Source: Chitinophaga parva (GTDB taxonomy: Bacteria > Bacteroidota > Bacteroidia > Chitinophagales > Chitinophagaceae). From it: 64,000 nucleotides of DNA. The stretch is taken from the NCBI RefSeq assembly GCF_003071345.1, contig NZ_QCYK01000001.1, positions 124,001-188,000 on the forward strand. Direction: 5' to 3'. Numbering within the stretch: the stretch's first letter is position 1; each line of letters begins with the position of its first letter. A program made the translations under genes and the position numbers. Shown here in pieces: positions 17,314 to 28,057 of this stretch. Below the pieces are notes generated by a model. That model ran no database searches and was not told the DNA's origin. It saw only the letters and a program-made list of their open reading frames with translations.

Positions 17314-19074
17314 TTAGGCTTTTGCCTCTTTCACCAGGTCTATACGCAATTCCGCCAGTTGTTTGTCATCGATGGCGCTGGGCGCATCGAGCATTACGTC
17401 CCTGCCGGAGTTGTTTTTCGGGAAAGCAATGAAATCGCGGATGGTCTCACTGCCGCCCAGCAGGGAGCAAAGGCGGTCAAAACCGAAGGCGATGCCACCG
17501 TGCGGCGGGGCGCCGTATTCAAAGGCGCCGAGCAGGAAGCCAAACTTGTGCTGGGCTTCTTCCGGGCTCATCCCCAAAGCGGCAAACATTTTTTCCTGCA
17601 GCGGACGCTGGAAGATGCGGATGCTGCCACCGCCAATTTCCGTGCCATTTAACACGATGTCATAGGCGTTGGCCTTGATCTCCCCATAACGGCTCAGGTC
17701 GTCCATCAGGGCAATATGCTCCGGTTTGGGTGAGGTGAACGGGTGGTGACGGGCTACCCAGCGGTTGTCTTCCTCTGCCCATTCCAGCAGGGGGAAGTCA
17801 ATCACCCACAGGGGTTTGAATACGTTCTTATCCCGCAGGCCCAGGCGCTCGCCCATTTCCAGGCGCAGTTCAGAGGCCGCTTTGCGGGTCTTTTCTTCCT
17901 TACCAGCCAGCACCAGGATCAGGTCACCGGGCCTGGCGTTGGCCAGTTCGGCCCATACTTTCAGCTTGGGCTCATCAAAGAATTTATCTACAGAGCTCTT
18001 GATGGAACCATCTGCACCCACGCGGGCGTAAATGAGACCGCTCATCCCGATCTGGGGGCGTTTCACCCAGTCTGTCAGCTCATCCAGTTGTTTACGGGTG
18101 TATTCGGCGCAGCCGGCAGCATTGATGGCCAGTACCACCTCTGCCTCGTCAAACACCTTGAAGCCATTGCCCTGCACGGTTTTGGTGAGGTTCACCAGCT
18201 TCATCTCAAAGCGGATATCCGGCTTGTCATTGCCGTAAAATTCCATGGCATCATCCCAGGTCATGCGGGGGAAGGGCTCATTGAACTCAATACCCTTGAT
18301 CTCTTTAAAGATATACTTGGTCATATCTTCAAAGTTGTTCAGGATATCTTCCTGCTCCACGAAGCTCATTTCGCAGTCTATCTGGGTAAACTCCGGCTGG
18401 CGGTCTGCACGCAGGTCCTCGTCGCGGAAGCATTTTACGATCTGGTAGTAACGGTCATACCCGCTTACCATCAGCAGCTGCTTAAAGGTTTGCGGGGACT
18501 GGGGCAGGGCGTAAAACTCGTTGGCGTTCATGCGGCTGGGCACCACGAAGTCGCGGGCACCTTCCGGGGTAGACTTGATCAGGAAAGGCGTTTCAATGTC
18601 CATGAAGCCGCGGCTGTCCAGGAAGTTGCGGGCAGCACGGTTTACGCGGTAGCGCAGCTCCAGGTTCTGCTTCACCAGGTTACGGCGCAGGTCCAGGTAG
18701 CGGTACTTCATACGCAGTTCATCCCCGCCGTCCGTATCGTCGGCGATGGTGAAGGGGGGCGTTTTGGCCGCATTAAGGATGGTGAAATTATTAACGATGA
18801 TCTCAATATCACCAGTGGGTATGTTCTTGTTCTTATTGGTACGCTCCGCGGCGTTACCCTGTACCTGGATCACAAATTCGCGGCCCAGGGGCTGGGCATC
18901 CAGCTGCGCATTGAGGCTTTCATTGAACAACAATTGCGTAATACCGTAGCGGTCCCGCAGGTCCACGAAGGTGATGCTGCCAAACTTACGCACGGTTTGT
19001 ACCCAACCGGTAAGGGTTACGGGCTGCCCCGCGTGTTCAATCCTTAATTCGCCACAAGTATGCGTCCTGTACAT
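17314..19074 (-). CDS. aspS: Aspartyl-tRNA synthetase
   Basis: 586 residues from the ATG at 19074 ([11 protein letters not shown]), which aligns with the usual AspRS start; an upstream in-frame ATG at 19137 would lie before the promoter element. The N-terminal OB-fold has [19 protein letters not shown]. Class II motif 2 reads [18 protein letters not shown] and motif 3 reads [11 protein letters not shown] bacterial-type insertion domain lies between motifs 2 and 3. It charges tRNA-Asp in the cytoplasm. The minus-strand -7 element TATCTTTG at 19143-19150 is well placed for its own promoter. Confidence 0.98.
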   Translation of the reverse strand: MYRTHTCGELRIEHAGQPVTLTGWVQTVRKFGSITFVDLRDRYGITQLLFNESLNAQLDAQPLGREFVIQVQGNAAERTNKNKNIPTGDIEIIVNNFTILNAAKTPPFTIADDTDGGDELRMKYRYLDLRRNLVKQNLELRYRVNRAARNFLDSRGFMDIETPFLIKSTPEGARDFVVPSRMNANEFYALPQSPQTFKQLLMVSGYDRYYQIVKCFRDEDLRADRQPEFTQIDCEMSFVEQEDILNNFEDMTKYIFKEIKGIEFNEPFPRMTWDDAMEFYGNDKPDIRFEMKLVNLTKTVQGNGFKVFDEAEVVLAINAAGCAEYTRKQLDELTDWVKRPQIGMSGLIYARVGADGSIKSSVDKFFDEPKLKVWAELANARPGDLILVLAGKEEKTRKAASELRLEMGERLGLRDKNVFKPLWVIDFPLLEWAEEDNRWVARHHPFTSPKPEHIALMDDLSRYGEIKANAYDIVLNGTEIGGGSIRIFQRPLQEKMFAALGMSPEEAQHKFGFLLGAFEYGAPPHGGIAFGFDRLCSLLGGSETIRDFIAFPKNNSGRDVMLDAPSAIDDKQLAELRIDLVKEAKA

Positions 19075-19142
19075 AATGAATGATACTGATTTGTCTGTGA
19101 ATGCCTGGGCGGCCGACCAGTTTTGGCCACACCGCAAGTGCG

Positions 19143-19150
19143 CAAAGATA
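19143..19150 (-). promoter_or_regulatory. Bacteroidota -7 element (TATCTTTG) of aspS
   Basis: Full TAnnTTTG match on the minus strand, 69 bases upstream of the aspS ATG. No clear -33 TTTG. Confidence 0.45.
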
Positions 19151-19167
19151 GTATTGCAGGCTGATTT

Positions 19168-20211
19168 TTATGCTTTCAACCTGTTAAAAAACCGTTTTAT
19201 CTGTATTTCAGCAGGCATTTCCACCTGGTTTTCAAGGCATTGCATTAATTGCCAGGCGGTAAGCGGGGCCAGGGAGCATCCCTTGGTTCCCATCCCGTTG
19301 AAAACGCCCAGTTGGGGGTGTTGCGGGTGCAAACCGGCCACGGGGCGCCTGTCTGTAGTAGAAGGACGCACGGCGGCCAGCTGCCCCACTACTTCATACG
19401 GTACTTTGAGCAATTGCTGCACGCCCTGCTCCAGTACCGCCCGCTTGGCCGCTGTAGGCTCCAGGTGGGGATAGTCCCATTCAAAGGTGGAGCCCACCCA
19501 GAAATGTTCCGGGGCCTGGGGCACCAGCATGATGGACTTTTTGATAATGTCTGTGGTATGGAAGCCCGGCACTTTTATTTGCAGGGCCTCTCCCTTGTTG
19601 GGCAAAAAAGGAATGAAGGAGAAATAGGGGTTGCGGGCAATGCCGGGGCCTTCACAAAAAATGACACAGCGCGCAGGGATGTCCTGGTACACCACGTGGT
19701 CCTCTTTCAGTTGCAGTTGTGCAAAGTCAAATACATTTTCGTACAGGCATTGCCGTTGCAGCAGGTAGGCCCGGTATGCGGGCAGGAGATTTTGCAACTG
19801 CACATTGGCCCCCTTGATAATGGCAGCACTGTGCTCCTGGTGTAAAAATTCCGCGTAGCGGTGCTGGCCTGCGGCCAATATGTAAGCGCTGTTATGTGTC
19901 TTGGCGTCAAAGGCCTGCTGCATTTGCGGGGAAGGGAATACCGTCCAGATATCCCGTTCCACGAATATCTCCGTGTGCAGTGTGGCTTCCATGGCCCGGT
20001 AAGTTTGCTGCGCAAAAGGAAAAATACGGTCATACTCCCAGGCTATTTCAAAGCGGCGGCCGGACACGGGATTGATGATGCCCGCCGCCACGCGGGAGGC
20101 GGTGTGGGGGCGGATTTCATCGATCACCAATATATCTTTTCCCGCCTGCAGCAGGTGCCAGCTAAGCAGCGTGCCGGCAATGCCCTGGCCTATGATGAGG
20201 TAGTCTTTCAT
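19168..20211 (-). CDS. FAD-dependent oxidoreductase, DAO family
   Basis: 347 residues. The N-terminal dinucleotide-binding fold begins YLIIGQGIAGTLLSWHLLQAG and ends in an acidic residue (ILVIDE), which is typical of FAD binding. Other family marks are AAGIINPVSGRRF and the C-terminal PVAGLHPQHPQLGVFNGMGTKG. Relatives include glycine and D-amino-acid oxidases, ThiO, and the MnmC C-terminal domain. The substrate cannot be told; no thiamine genes or MnmC methylase domain are attached. It lies 22 bases downstream of the alpha-2-macroglobulin-like gene and could be transcribed with it. Confidence 0.88.
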   Translation of the reverse strand: MKDYLIIGQGIAGTLLSWHLLQAGKDILVIDEIRPHTASRVAAGIINPVSGRRFEIAWEYDRIFPFAQQTYRAMEATLHTEIFVERDIWTVFPSPQMQQAFDAKTHNSAYILAAGQHRYAEFLHQEHSAAIIKGANVQLQNLLPAYRAYLLQRQCLYENVFDFAQLQLKEDHVVYQDIPARCVIFCEGPGIARNPYFSFIPFLPNKGEALQIKVPGFHTTDIIKKSIMLVPQAPEHFWVGSTFEWDYPHLEPTAAKRAVLEQGVQQLLKVPYEVVGQLAAVRPSTTDRRPVAGLHPQHPQLGVFNGMGTKGCSLAPLTAWQLMQCLENQVEMPAEIQIKRFFNRLKA

Positions 20212-20233
20212 TTGCCGGGCAAGTTACGGAAAA

Positions 20234-23200
20234 CTACTGCGCAATCACGATGCGCTGGCCACCGCTATGGGCGCTGAATTCCGGCGCATACATGCATTGC
20301 AGCGTAGTGATGCCGTTCGCAAAATCGCCCACATGCGTGGCATACACCTGGTACTCCAGTACGTGCGTACCTTGGGGCAGGCGGCTGAAAAAGAAGCTGG
20401 TAGACACATCCAGCGTGGCGCGGTAGTAAGATAATCCTGCGTCATACTGGTACCCGCTCAGTGTTTCCACCGGCTCCAAACCTGCTGCCCGCAAGTCTTT
20501 CAGCTGCACGTAGTCCATATCACGGTCCGTGGTGATGGTGAGGCGCACGGTGATCTTATCACCTACTTTTACCGGGTGTGCAGCTGTAACCGGCAGCAGC
20601 GTTTCACTATTGGTAATATAGAGTTGTTTTTGTAACTGTAAGTTCGTTTGCGCACGCTGCACATGGTCCATGTCCTGGAAGTATTGCCAGTAAAGGGCTC
20701 CCCAGGATGGCTGGCCATGGGTGCCGCTGGTGGTTATGGTAACCTCGCCCATTGCCGGCCGTATGGCGGCCACGTTCCACTGCTGGCTGATGTAGCCGGT
20801 GCCGGCATCTGTGCTGGTGGGAGCGGCAGCTTCACCGCCTACCGTAATGTGCACCGTGGGGCTGCCAGCCAGCCAGTTACCTCCCTGCAACAGCAGGGCG
20901 TAACACGCATCTGCCGTGGCCTTGCTGTTGCTCCAGCCCTGTACCTGCTTATTGCGCAGCAGCCACGTTTTAATGCCATTTACCATCACCGTATCCTGTG
21001 TTATCTCATTAAAGGCTTCCAACATTTGCGCCGCTGCTTCAATGGGCCCCTGCTGCCAGTGATAGCCGGGCTGCATGTCTTTCCAGTAAGTGCCCTGCTC
21101 TCCATCACGGATGCCGTTTTCCTTCAGGGATGCCATGATCTGCCGGGCTTTGGCTTCATCATGGTGCCGGTAGAGCGTTACGGCCAGCATAGCCTGTTCA
21201 TAGCTGCTGTACTGCGTCCAGTGCTGTGCGACCGTGCCCATCAACTGCGCTATGCGCGGGCGCGCGGCGGAGTCTATGGGCACACCGGGAAAAAAGCTGC
21301 GGGCGTACAAATAGTGGATGTTTAATGCTGCATAACCACTATCCTTCGCGATCCTTTTATCCAGGTACAACAATGCCTGCTTTATAACCTGTTGCATGGT
21401 TCCATCTGTGGCGCCGGAGAGCGAAAGCTTTTGCAGGCGTCCCATGCCGGCCACGACGTACTGCGTGATGTAGCGGTCTTCCACGCCACCGCTGAACCAG
21501 GGGAAGGCGCCATTGCCCAGCTGCATGTAGGCCAGCCTGGCTTTGGCGTTTGATTTTTCCACGCCCAGTTTGTACAGGTCAAAGAGCAGGCCCACGTGTT
21601 GTTTGCGGGCAGCATCGCCGGCGGCGTCCAGCACCCAGGGTGTTTCTGCCAGCAGGGCATTTTTCAGGTCTTCGTTTTTGGAAAGGGTGCTGGTGAGTGT
21701 AGTGCTGCCGTTGCGTGCCCATTGCTTAAACACTTCCTGAAGGCGGGGCATGGAAGATACCAGGTAGCCGGCAAGGGCATTTGCATAGTAGCGGTTAAAG
21801 GTTTGCTCTGCGCATTCGTACGGGTACTCCATGAGGAAAGGCAGCGCCTGTACCGCGTTCCAGGCGGGGTTTGCGGTGTATTCCAGTTTCAGGGAGTGTT
21901 GCTGCAGCATGGCCGCTGTATCACTGTGCAGCAGCGCGGGCAGGGTAAATGTGTGGGTGCCATCGCCGGAAACCGGCAGTGGCAGCGTGCTGGTGATGAG
22001 GATGGTTTTGGACAATACCGGGATGGTGTTCTCCTCCCCATCTGTAAACCCGCCTCCACGGGCCGTTACCGTGTATTGCAGGGCGCCGCTGAAATGCGCG
22101 GGCACCTGCAGGCGGAATGCCTGTGTAACGGAGCTGCCGGGTGATAATGTGAAAGATGAAGAAGGCCCATTGTTGCCAAAAGCCGCGTCCAGCGGGGCCC
22201 CGGTGGCAGCATCGTGCAGCGCCAGTTGTACATTGCCGGTAAGGGCTTTATCCGTCATGCTGATGATCTTTACCGGCAGTTCCAGGCTGTCGCCCGCGCG
22301 GAGAAAGCGGGGGGCGTTGGGCATTACCATGAGGGGTTGCTGGGTTACCACCTGGTCGCCCAGCAGGGTCATGCGCATGTTACGGTCGTGGGCAATGCTG
22401 TAGAACTGCCAGCGGGTCAGGGATTCCGGCATTTCAAAATGCAGGGTCATTTTTCCATGGGCGTCCGGGTAGAGGACCGGATAGAAGAAAGCAGTTTCTG
22501 CAAAGTTGCGCCGGGGTGTTACGGGGGGCTGGGACAGGGCTGCGTTGGAAGGATTTTCTACGCTCCTGATGGTGCTATAGCCTACTACCACTACATCGGA
22601 TAGGCTGCCTGCCAATGACATTTTACTTACAGCGCGTGTACCGTAAATGGCCACACCCGGTGCCGCGCTTTCCACCATGGTCATTGGTGCGGATTGGTCC
22701 ATAAATTCCGTGATGCCATCCTCTGGCACCGGCTCCAATAGTCGCAGTGCGTCCGGCTTCATTAAAGCAAAACGCGGCTCGCGGTACCAATCGTAGTCAT
22801 CTGAGCTCCGGGTGTTATTCCACAGGTTGCGCCAGTACACGCTGAAAGATGACTGGGCAGGATAGAAAACATTGGGCTGCAGCCGCGCAATATCATCCAG
22901 GGAGGCATCGTACATCCAGGCCATGGTTTCCGCGGAGGTACCGGCGGGTAGTGAAAGGGTCCACTGCGTTTTCTCACCGGGCAGCAGCCGGTCCCGGTGA
23001 GCCTCCAGGCGCAGGTCCGGGCCTGTTTGTGCCTGCAGCACATAGTGCTTAATTACGTGGTACAGGCGCCCATCATGCCAGGTGGCCAGGTCCCAGGTGA
23101 GCTGGCCTTCCGCGGGCATTTGCAGGGTAAGGTGGTTCACGCCCTTGGTGAGTAAAATGATCTCGCGTTTAGTGGATGGCCTGGCATCGCCCGCCTTGCC

Positions 23201-26062
23201 GGTAAGGATAGTTTGTATGCCGTACAGGGTGTCTGCATCAGTGCAGACGTTCAGTGATACCGCCCCTCCTGCAACCCATTGCTCCCCGGTTCCCGTCACC
23301 AGTAAAGGTGTGGGGAAAGGGGCTTTGCCAGAGACCGCATTAACGTACGTAAAGCGGTCCCGCCGCTCCACCAGGTTGTGCAGCGTATCGTACACCTGCA
23401 CACACAACTCGTAGCGGCCGGAGGGCAGGTTACTTACCGGTAGTCCAAATGGCTTTTCATGACCACTTTGCACGGTTTGCCCCCATATTTTTTCCCCGGT
23501 AGGCCAATGTGGCTCCGCACCAGCATCGTCATACGGGTCCAGGGGAAAATCTTTTTCAAAAGTGGACCGGTTCATCACATACTGGTCCGGCGCATCCCAC
23601 AGGCGTTTGCGCTTTGCGCCGGGGAGCGTATTTACGCGGTACAAGGTTACGTTCATGGGCGTTTCCACGGCCCTGCCACCCGCATTGCGGGCCACGGCGG
23701 TGAGCTGGTGCAGTGCTGCCGCGGTCATCACGTCGCTTACCTGCAGCTCCAGGTGCAGGTAGGCCCGGAAAAGGGAGAGCTGTAATTTTGCATCATGGCT
23801 TTCTCCATTGGCATCTGTCACGGTCACATTTACAAAGAACACAGCGGCGGTATCTTTTTTATCCGGCACGGCGGGGAAGCGCAGTAAGAAGTGACCCCCG
23901 GCATCGGTGCTGGTACTATCTTCCACCACCTGGTGCCCGCCCTCGGGCGTACCGCCCCACCGCCAGTTTCCGGCCGGTGAAGACGTAATGTGGTAGCGCA
24001 CTTTGGCCTGGTCCAGGTTAAAACCGGCGAATGCTTTTGCCGTACCCGCGATACTAACGGTGTCGTATAAACGATATTGGTGGTTTACCGTGTCCAGCTT
24101 CACTTCAAAGCGGGGGCGTTTATAGGCTGCCACTTCAATATCAAGGTCTCCTATCGCATTATCTGCCGATAGGTTGTACCTGCCGGGCACCGCGGTGGCC
24201 GGTATTTTGAATACGCCGGAAAAAGAGCCGTAGCGGTTACTTTTTACCGCCAGGGAATCCATTTCATCCCCTTCTTCATTGTACAGGAAGATCACGTCCT
24301 TATAGCCCGCAACCACTTTTGTTTTGGCATCATTACTGGCTATGCCTTTGAAGTAAATGGGCTGGCCGGGGCGGTACACGGCGCGGTCCGTGAAGTAGGT
24401 CATCCTTGGTTCCTCTTCCTCATCGCGGCTATCCGCCACGTAGCCTGCGGGCACATCTGCCGTGATGCGCAGCGTATCCTTTCCGCGTATGCAGGTAAGG
24501 TCCGGGGAGGTGGCCTCTTTCCCGCTTTTCAGCTTCAGGTGCCCTTCACTGTCAGTGAAATAAATGCTATCGTCATCATTCCCTTCCACGATCACCTTCA
24601 TGCCTGCCAGCGGCTCCCCACTTTGCCGGTCCATCAGCCAGCAGTCATTTCCCTGGTCCAGGTAAGCAATGCCGGATACGGTGAAATGCAGTTGGGAAAC
24701 AGCGTCCGATTGAAACGTAGCGGTATCGCTCACCAGCATCACGTACCTGCCGGGTGGCAATGCATTGATCTTTATCTCCGTGCGGTGCTCCTTGAAGTCA
24801 CCCGGATCTGGGAGGTCCTGCGCCCACTGGCGGAAGGAATGCCCGCGCAGGTATTGCCTGTTTTGATCTGACATCCGGCGGTCCAGGCTATCATTATCCC
24901 GGGCCAGCAGGCAGTACACCCGGTGCAGGTTCCGGTATGCCGCACTGGCCAGGATGGGCCGGTCCGGCAGGCTTACGGCAGCGGTTTGCAGGTGGAAACC
25001 AGGGCGGGTGATAAGCGATTGCATTGCCTTGATATCCGCGTTGCTAACGGCATTGGGATGCAGGGCAATGGCCATGTCGCAAAGCAGTTTGGGCAGGACC
25101 AGGGAGTCTTTGGCAAAATAATATTGCGCCATGGCGCACAGGATAGCTCCTTCTTCTTCCTGGCCGGTATAGTACGCCCGCATGCGTTGCAGTGCCGGCA
25201 GGTAATAGCTGCTGTCAGCACCTGGCTGCTTTACGCCCGCGGCCCAGTGCATATAACTTACCCGCTGCAGGTCTGCCAGCAGCAGGGCAGCGGTGTCTTT
25301 CCGTTGCAGCAGGTTATGCAACTGGAACTGCAGGGCAGCTACATCGCGCAGCGCCCCGTTCGTGTCTGCCGGCAAGGGTTGCTGTACAAAAGTTTGCACC
25401 GCTGCAAAAGCTGCCGCACTGGCAAAATAAGGGTTGTCGTCCAGCCACTGCATGCCACGGGCCCGCATGTCCATACGCTGCACCAGCACACGGTCCAGTA
25501 TAAGATCATAGAGGGTGGGATTGCTGTGCACATTGCCTTTTACCACCATGGCGCGCCATGACGCGGAAGGCAGTTGCGCCAGCAGGGCCGCGGGCGCCAG
25601 TGCTTTATCCTGCCAGGCGGTGACTTCTTTTTGAAGCCTGCGGTACGACCAGGTAGCAATGTTGGTGGAGGTATCGCCGGTTACGTCGCCGGCGGGGCGG
25701 TATGACCGGTAGTTAGCTTTCTGCAGGTAAAATTCTGCCAACGCCAGGGCCAGCACCGCCCGGGTGGGGCCCGTGGCCGTGTCATAAGCTGCCAGCAGGG
25801 TTTCCTGGTCCTGCTGCGTGCCTTTCAGTTGCAGCAGTCCTTCCAGGTGCACCCGGTACAGGAGGGCACGCACGGCCTGTGCGGGCTGCCCGCTGCGTTG
25901 TGCCACCGCATAGATCCCGTTTACCTGCTCCAGCGCAGTTTGGGGTAGTTGATGCTTTTCACTTGAATCCACATTTCGCCACAGGCTATCATAATTAACA
26001 GACTGGCCATGGACGGCCGTAAGAAAGCACAGGCATAGCAACAGGAGGGATATACAACGCAT
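20234..26062 (-). CDS. Giant secreted alpha-2-macroglobulin-like protein with a thioester motif
   Basis: 1942 residues with signal peptide MRCISLLLLCLCFLTAVHGQ. After an N-terminal helical region come MG domains (FTDRAVYRPGQPIYFKG marks MG2), an A2M region (ETAFFYPVLYPDAHGKMTLHF), and a thioester site in YPYECAEQTF with Cys1417 and Gln1420, then the alpha/alpha-toroid domain. The C-terminus matches the Bacteroidota type (NGITTLQCMYAPEFSAHSGG). Bacterial A2M proteins trap proteases covalently in the periplasm or at the outer membrane. Around residue 1150 the stretch SDVVVVGYSTIRSVENP resembles the start of a SusC plug domain. No penicillin-binding-protein 1C gene lies beside it, unlike in many proteobacteria. 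Confidence 0.93.
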   Translation of the reverse strand: MRCISLLLLCLCFLTAVHGQSVNYDSLWRNVDSSEKHQLPQTALEQVNGIYAVAQRSGQPAQAVRALLYRVHLEGLLQLKGTQQDQETLLAAYDTATGPTRAVLALALAEFYLQKANYRSYRPAGDVTGDTSTNIATWSYRRLQKEVTAWQDKALAPAALLAQLPSASWRAMVVKGNVHSNPTLYDLILDRVLVQRMDMRARGMQWLDDNPYFASAAAFAAVQTFVQQPLPADTNGALRDVAALQFQLHNLLQRKDTAALLLADLQRVSYMHWAAGVKQPGADSSYYLPALQRMRAYYTGQEEEGAILCAMAQYYFAKDSLVLPKLLCDMAIALHPNAVSNADIKAMQSLITRPGFHLQTAAVSLPDRPILASAAYRNLHRVYCLLARDNDSLDRRMSDQNRQYLRGHSFRQWAQDLPDPGDFKEHRTEIKINALPPGRYVMLVSDTATFQSDAVSQLHFTVSGIAYLDQGNDCWLMDRQSGEPLAGMKVIVEGNDDDSIYFTDSEGHLKLKSGKEATSPDLTCIRGKDTLRITADVPAGYVADSRDEEEEPRMTYFTDRAVYRPGQPIYFKGIASNDAKTKVVAGYKDVIFLYNEEGDEMDSLAVKSNRYGSFSGVFKIPATAVPGRYNLSADNAIGDLDIEVAAYKRPRFEVKLDTVNHQYRLYDTVSIAGTAKAFAGFNLDQAKVRYHITSSPAGNWRWGGTPEGGHQVVEDSTSTDAGGHFLLRFPAVPDKKDTAAVFFVNVTVTDANGESHDAKLQLSLFRAYLHLELQVSDVMTAAALHQLTAVARNAGGRAVETPMNVTLYRVNTLPGAKRKRLWDAPDQYVMNRSTFEKDFPLDPYDDAGAEPHWPTGEKIWGQTVQSGHEKPFGLPVSNLPSGRYELCVQVYDTLHNLVERRDRFTYVNAVSGKAPFPTPLLVTGTGEQWVAGGAVSLNVCTDADTLYGIQTILTGKAGDARPSTKREIILLTKGVNHLTLQMPAEGQLTWDLATWHDGRLYHVIKHYVLQAQTGPDLRLEAHRDRLLPGEKTQWTLSLPAGTSAETMAWMYDASLDDIARLQPNVFYPAQSSFSVYWRNLWNNTRSSDDYDWYREPRFALMKPDALRLLEPVPEDGITEFMDQSAPMTMVESAAPGVAIYGTRAVSKMSLAGSLSDVVVVGYSTIRSVENPSNAALSQPPVTPRRNFAETAFFYPVLYPDAHGKMTLHFEMPESLTRWQFYSIAHDRNMRMTLLGDQVVTQQPLMVMPNAPRFLRAGDSLELPVKIISMTDKALTGNVQLALHDAATGAPLDAAFGNNGPSSSFTLSPGSSVTQAFRLQVPAHFSGALQYTVTARGGGFTDGEENTIPVLSKTILITSTLPLPVSGDGTHTFTLPALLHSDTAAMLQQHSLKLEYTANPAWNAVQALPFLMEYPYECAEQTFNRYYANALAGYLVSSMPRLQEVFKQWARNGSTTLTSTLSKNEDLKNALLAETPWVLDAAGDAARKQHVGLLFDLYKLGVEKSNAKARLAYMQLGNGAFPWFSGGVEDRYITQYVVAGMGRLQKLSLSGATDGTMQQVIKQALLYLDKRIAKDSGYAALNIHYLYARSFFPGVPIDSAARPRIAQLMGTVAQHWTQYSSYEQAMLAVTLYRHHDEAKARQIMASLKENGIRDGEQGTYWKDMQPGYHWQQGPIEAAAQMLEAFNEITQDTVMVNGIKTWLLRNKQVQGWSNSKATADACYALLLQGGNWLAGSPTVHITVGGEAAAPTSTDAGTGYISQQWNVAAIRPAMGEVTITTSGTHGQPSWGALYWQYFQDMDHVQRAQTNLQLQKQLYITNSETLLPVTAAHPVKVGDKITVRLTITTDRDMDYVQLKDLRAAGLEPVETLSGYQYDAGLSYYRATLDVSTSFFFSRLPQGTHVLEYQVYATHVGDFANGITTLQCMYAPEFSAHSGGQRIVIAQ

Positions 26063-26176
26063 ACACGGAGATTTAGTGGAATGAGCAAACGCGTGTTTGC
26101 TACAAGATGCTCCCTGTCGCTACATTTCCATAAAAGGGCGTAAAAAAACCGGAGACCTTCCCGGCTACCGGCTTTG

Positions 26177-26214
26177 ACAAAACAAAAGCCGGCCGCAAAA
26201 ACGCGCGACCGGCT
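26177..26214 (-). terminator. Terminator of sucD
   Basis: AGCCGGCCGC (26188-26197) pairs with GCGACCGGCT (26205-26214) with one mismatch. On the minus strand TTTTGTTTTG follows. Confidence 0.75.
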
Positions 26215-26242
26215 ATGTCCCTTAAAATATCGATGTGATGTA

Positions 26243-27118
26243 CTATTTCTTTTTGAGCACTTCGGCAATGGTCTTGCCGATGTTGGCCGGGCTTTCCACT
26301 ACGGTAATGCCACATTCTGCCATGATCTTCATCTTGGCGGCGGCGGTATCGTCTGCACCACCTACGATGGCACCGGCGTGGCCCATGCGGCGGCCGGGAG
26401 GCGCGGTCTGGCCGGCAATGAAGCCTACCACGGGTTTGGTACCGTTTTCCTTGATCCAGCGGGCGGCTTCCGCTTCCATGCTGCCACCAATTTCGCCGAT
26501 CATGATGATGGCTTCTGTTTCGGGATCATTCATCAGCAATTCCACAGCTTCCTTGGTGGGGGTACCGATGATGGGGTCTCCACCAATACCGATAGCGGTA
26601 GACACGCCCAGGCCGGCTTTCACCACCTGGTCAGCAGCTTCATAAGTGAGGGTACCGGATTTGGATACGATACCGATACGGCCTTTCTTGAAGATAAAGC
26701 CGGGCATGATGCCTACTTTGGCTTCTTCGGCGGAGATCACACCAGGACAGTTGGGCCCGATAAGGCGGGTTTGGGTACCCTGCAGGTAGTGCTTAGCTTT
26801 CACCATGTCCTGTACGGGAATACCTTCGGTGATGCAGATCACCAGGGCAATGCCCGCTTCGGCAGCTTCCATGATCGCGTCGGCAGCAAATGCCGGGGGC
26901 ACAAAAATGATGGATACATTAGCACCGGTAGCCGCTACCGCATCAGACACGGTATTGAACACGGGACGGTCCAGGTGGCTGGTACCGCCTTTGTTGGGGG
27001 TTACACCGCCTACTACGTTTGTACCGTATTCGATCATTTGTGTGGCATGGAAAGTACCTTCAGTACCGGTAAATCCCTGCACGATCACTTTGCTTTGCTT
27101 ATTAACTAAAACACTCAT
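26243..27118 (-). CDS. sucD: Succinyl-CoA ligase (ADP-forming), alpha subunit
   Basis: 291 residues, the normal length. The CoA-binding Rossmann domain opens with [18 protein letters not shown]. The phosphohistidine loop is seen in [14 protein letters not shown], and the ligase domain in [20 protein letters not shown]. With the beta subunit (SucC, not in this window) it interconverts succinyl-CoA and succinate with nucleotide phosphorylation in the citric acid cycle. In many bacteria sucC is adjacent; here the gene stands alone with its own -7 element (27171-27178) and terminator. Confidence 0.97.
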   Translation of the reverse strand: MSVLVNKQSKVIVQGFTGTEGTFHATQMIEYGTNVVGGVTPNKGGTSHLDRPVFNTVSDAVAATGANVSIIFVPPAFAADAIMEAAEAGIALVICITEGIPVQDMVKAKHYLQGTQTRLIGPNCPGVISAEEAKVGIMPGFIFKKGRIGIVSKSGTLTYEAADQVVKAGLGVSTAIGIGGDPIIGTPTKEAVELLMNDPETEAIIMIGEIGGSMEAEAARWIKENGTKPVVGFIAGQTAPPGRRMGHAGAIVGGADDTAAAKMKIMAECGITVVESPANIGKTIAEVLKKK

Positions 27119-27170
27119 CGCGCGCTTTGTTTATTGGTTTAAGATATAAATCTCGCCTGTCCGGGCGGGG

Positions 27171-27178
27171 CAAAATTA
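27171..27178 (-). promoter_or_regulatory. Bacteroidota -7 element (TAATTTTG) of sucD
   Basis: Full TAnnTTTG match on the minus strand, 53 bases upstream of the ATG. A partial -33 (ATTG, 21-base spacing) is present. Confidence 0.45.
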
Positions 27179-27232
27179 ACGGATAAATGTGGATAATGGC
27201 AATCCGGGCCCTGTTAATTTCCCGTTTCGCCC

Positions 27233-28057
27233 CTACTTCTTTAGCTGGTCGCGCCAATCCTTGTGCTGGAAGATCTCCATCTGCCGCATTTCCTTGGCTT
27301 CGCGGAGAAATTCGGAGGCAAAAATAAAGTCATTCAGCTGCTGGTCTTTGCTGAAAATGATGTCCTTGTTGCTTCCCTCCCACTGTTTCTGGCCCTGGTA
27401 CATGTACACGATGTGGTCCCCGCTTTCCATTACGGTGTTCATATCGTGGGTGTTGATCACCGTGGTCATGTTGTTTTCGTGGGTCAGTTCCTTGATCAGC
27501 TGGTCTATCACCAGGGAGGTCTGGGGGTCCAGGCCGGAATTGGGCTCGTCACAGAAAAGATATTTGGGCTTCAGCACAATGGCCCGGGCAATGCCTACCC
27601 TTTTTTTCATACCACCGGAGATCTCTGCCGGCAGCTTTTTGGCCGCATCCTTCAGGTTCACACGGTCCAGGCACTCCATGACACGCTGCCTTTTCTCTTT
27701 GAGGGTGCCCATGCTGAACATGTCCATGGGAAACATCACGTTCTGCTCCACTGTCATACTGTCAAACAAAGCGGAGCTCTGGAACAGCATCCCGATCTGC
27801 TTGCGCAGTTCCTTGCGCTGGTGGGTATCCATCTCCGTGAAGTTCTTTTTATCGTAGGCAATGTGGCCGCTATCCACCTCCATGAGGCCCACCATGCATT
27901 TCATCATCACCGTTTTGCCGCTGCCGCTGGCGCCGATGATGAGGTTTACCTTACCGGATTCCATGGTGGCCGATACGTCGCGCAGGATCTCGCGATCCTC
28001 AAAACCTTTTTTTATGTTGATAAGTTCTATCATGATGAGGGCATCAATTTTAACCAT
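27233..28057 (-). CDS. mlaF: ABC transporter ATPase, MlaF type
   Basis: 274 residues if it starts at 28057, where ATG overlaps the stop of the upstream permease gene (TAATG), suggesting coupling. Homologues usually start at the internal ATG at 28033 (MIELINIKKGF), so that is an alternative. Walker A is GASGSGKTV, the signature is ISGGMKKRVGIARAI and Walker B is YLFCDEPNSGLDP. MlaF with MlaE forms the inner-membrane core that moves phospholipids between inner and outer membranes. The substrate-binding MlaD is not in this window. Confidence 0.93.
   Translation of the reverse strand: MVKIDALIMIELINIKKGFEDREILRDVSATMESGKVNLIIGASGSGKTVMMKCMVGLMEVDSGHIAYDKKNFTEMDTHQRKELRKQIGMLFQSSALFDSMTVEQNVMFPMDMFSMGTLKEKRQRVMECLDRVNLKDAAKKLPAEISGGMKKRVGIARAIVLKPKYLFCDEPNSGLDPQTSLVIDQLIKELTHENNMTTVINTHDMNTVMESGDHIVYMYQGQKQWEGSNKDIIFSKDQQLNDFIFASEFLREAKEMRQMEIFQHKDWRDQLKK

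Noticed and set aside
22567..22615. A TonB-dependent receptor fused to the alpha-2-macroglobulin gene
   Set aside because: Only the short VVVVGYST stretch resembles a SusC plug; no plug domain body or beta-barrel follows.
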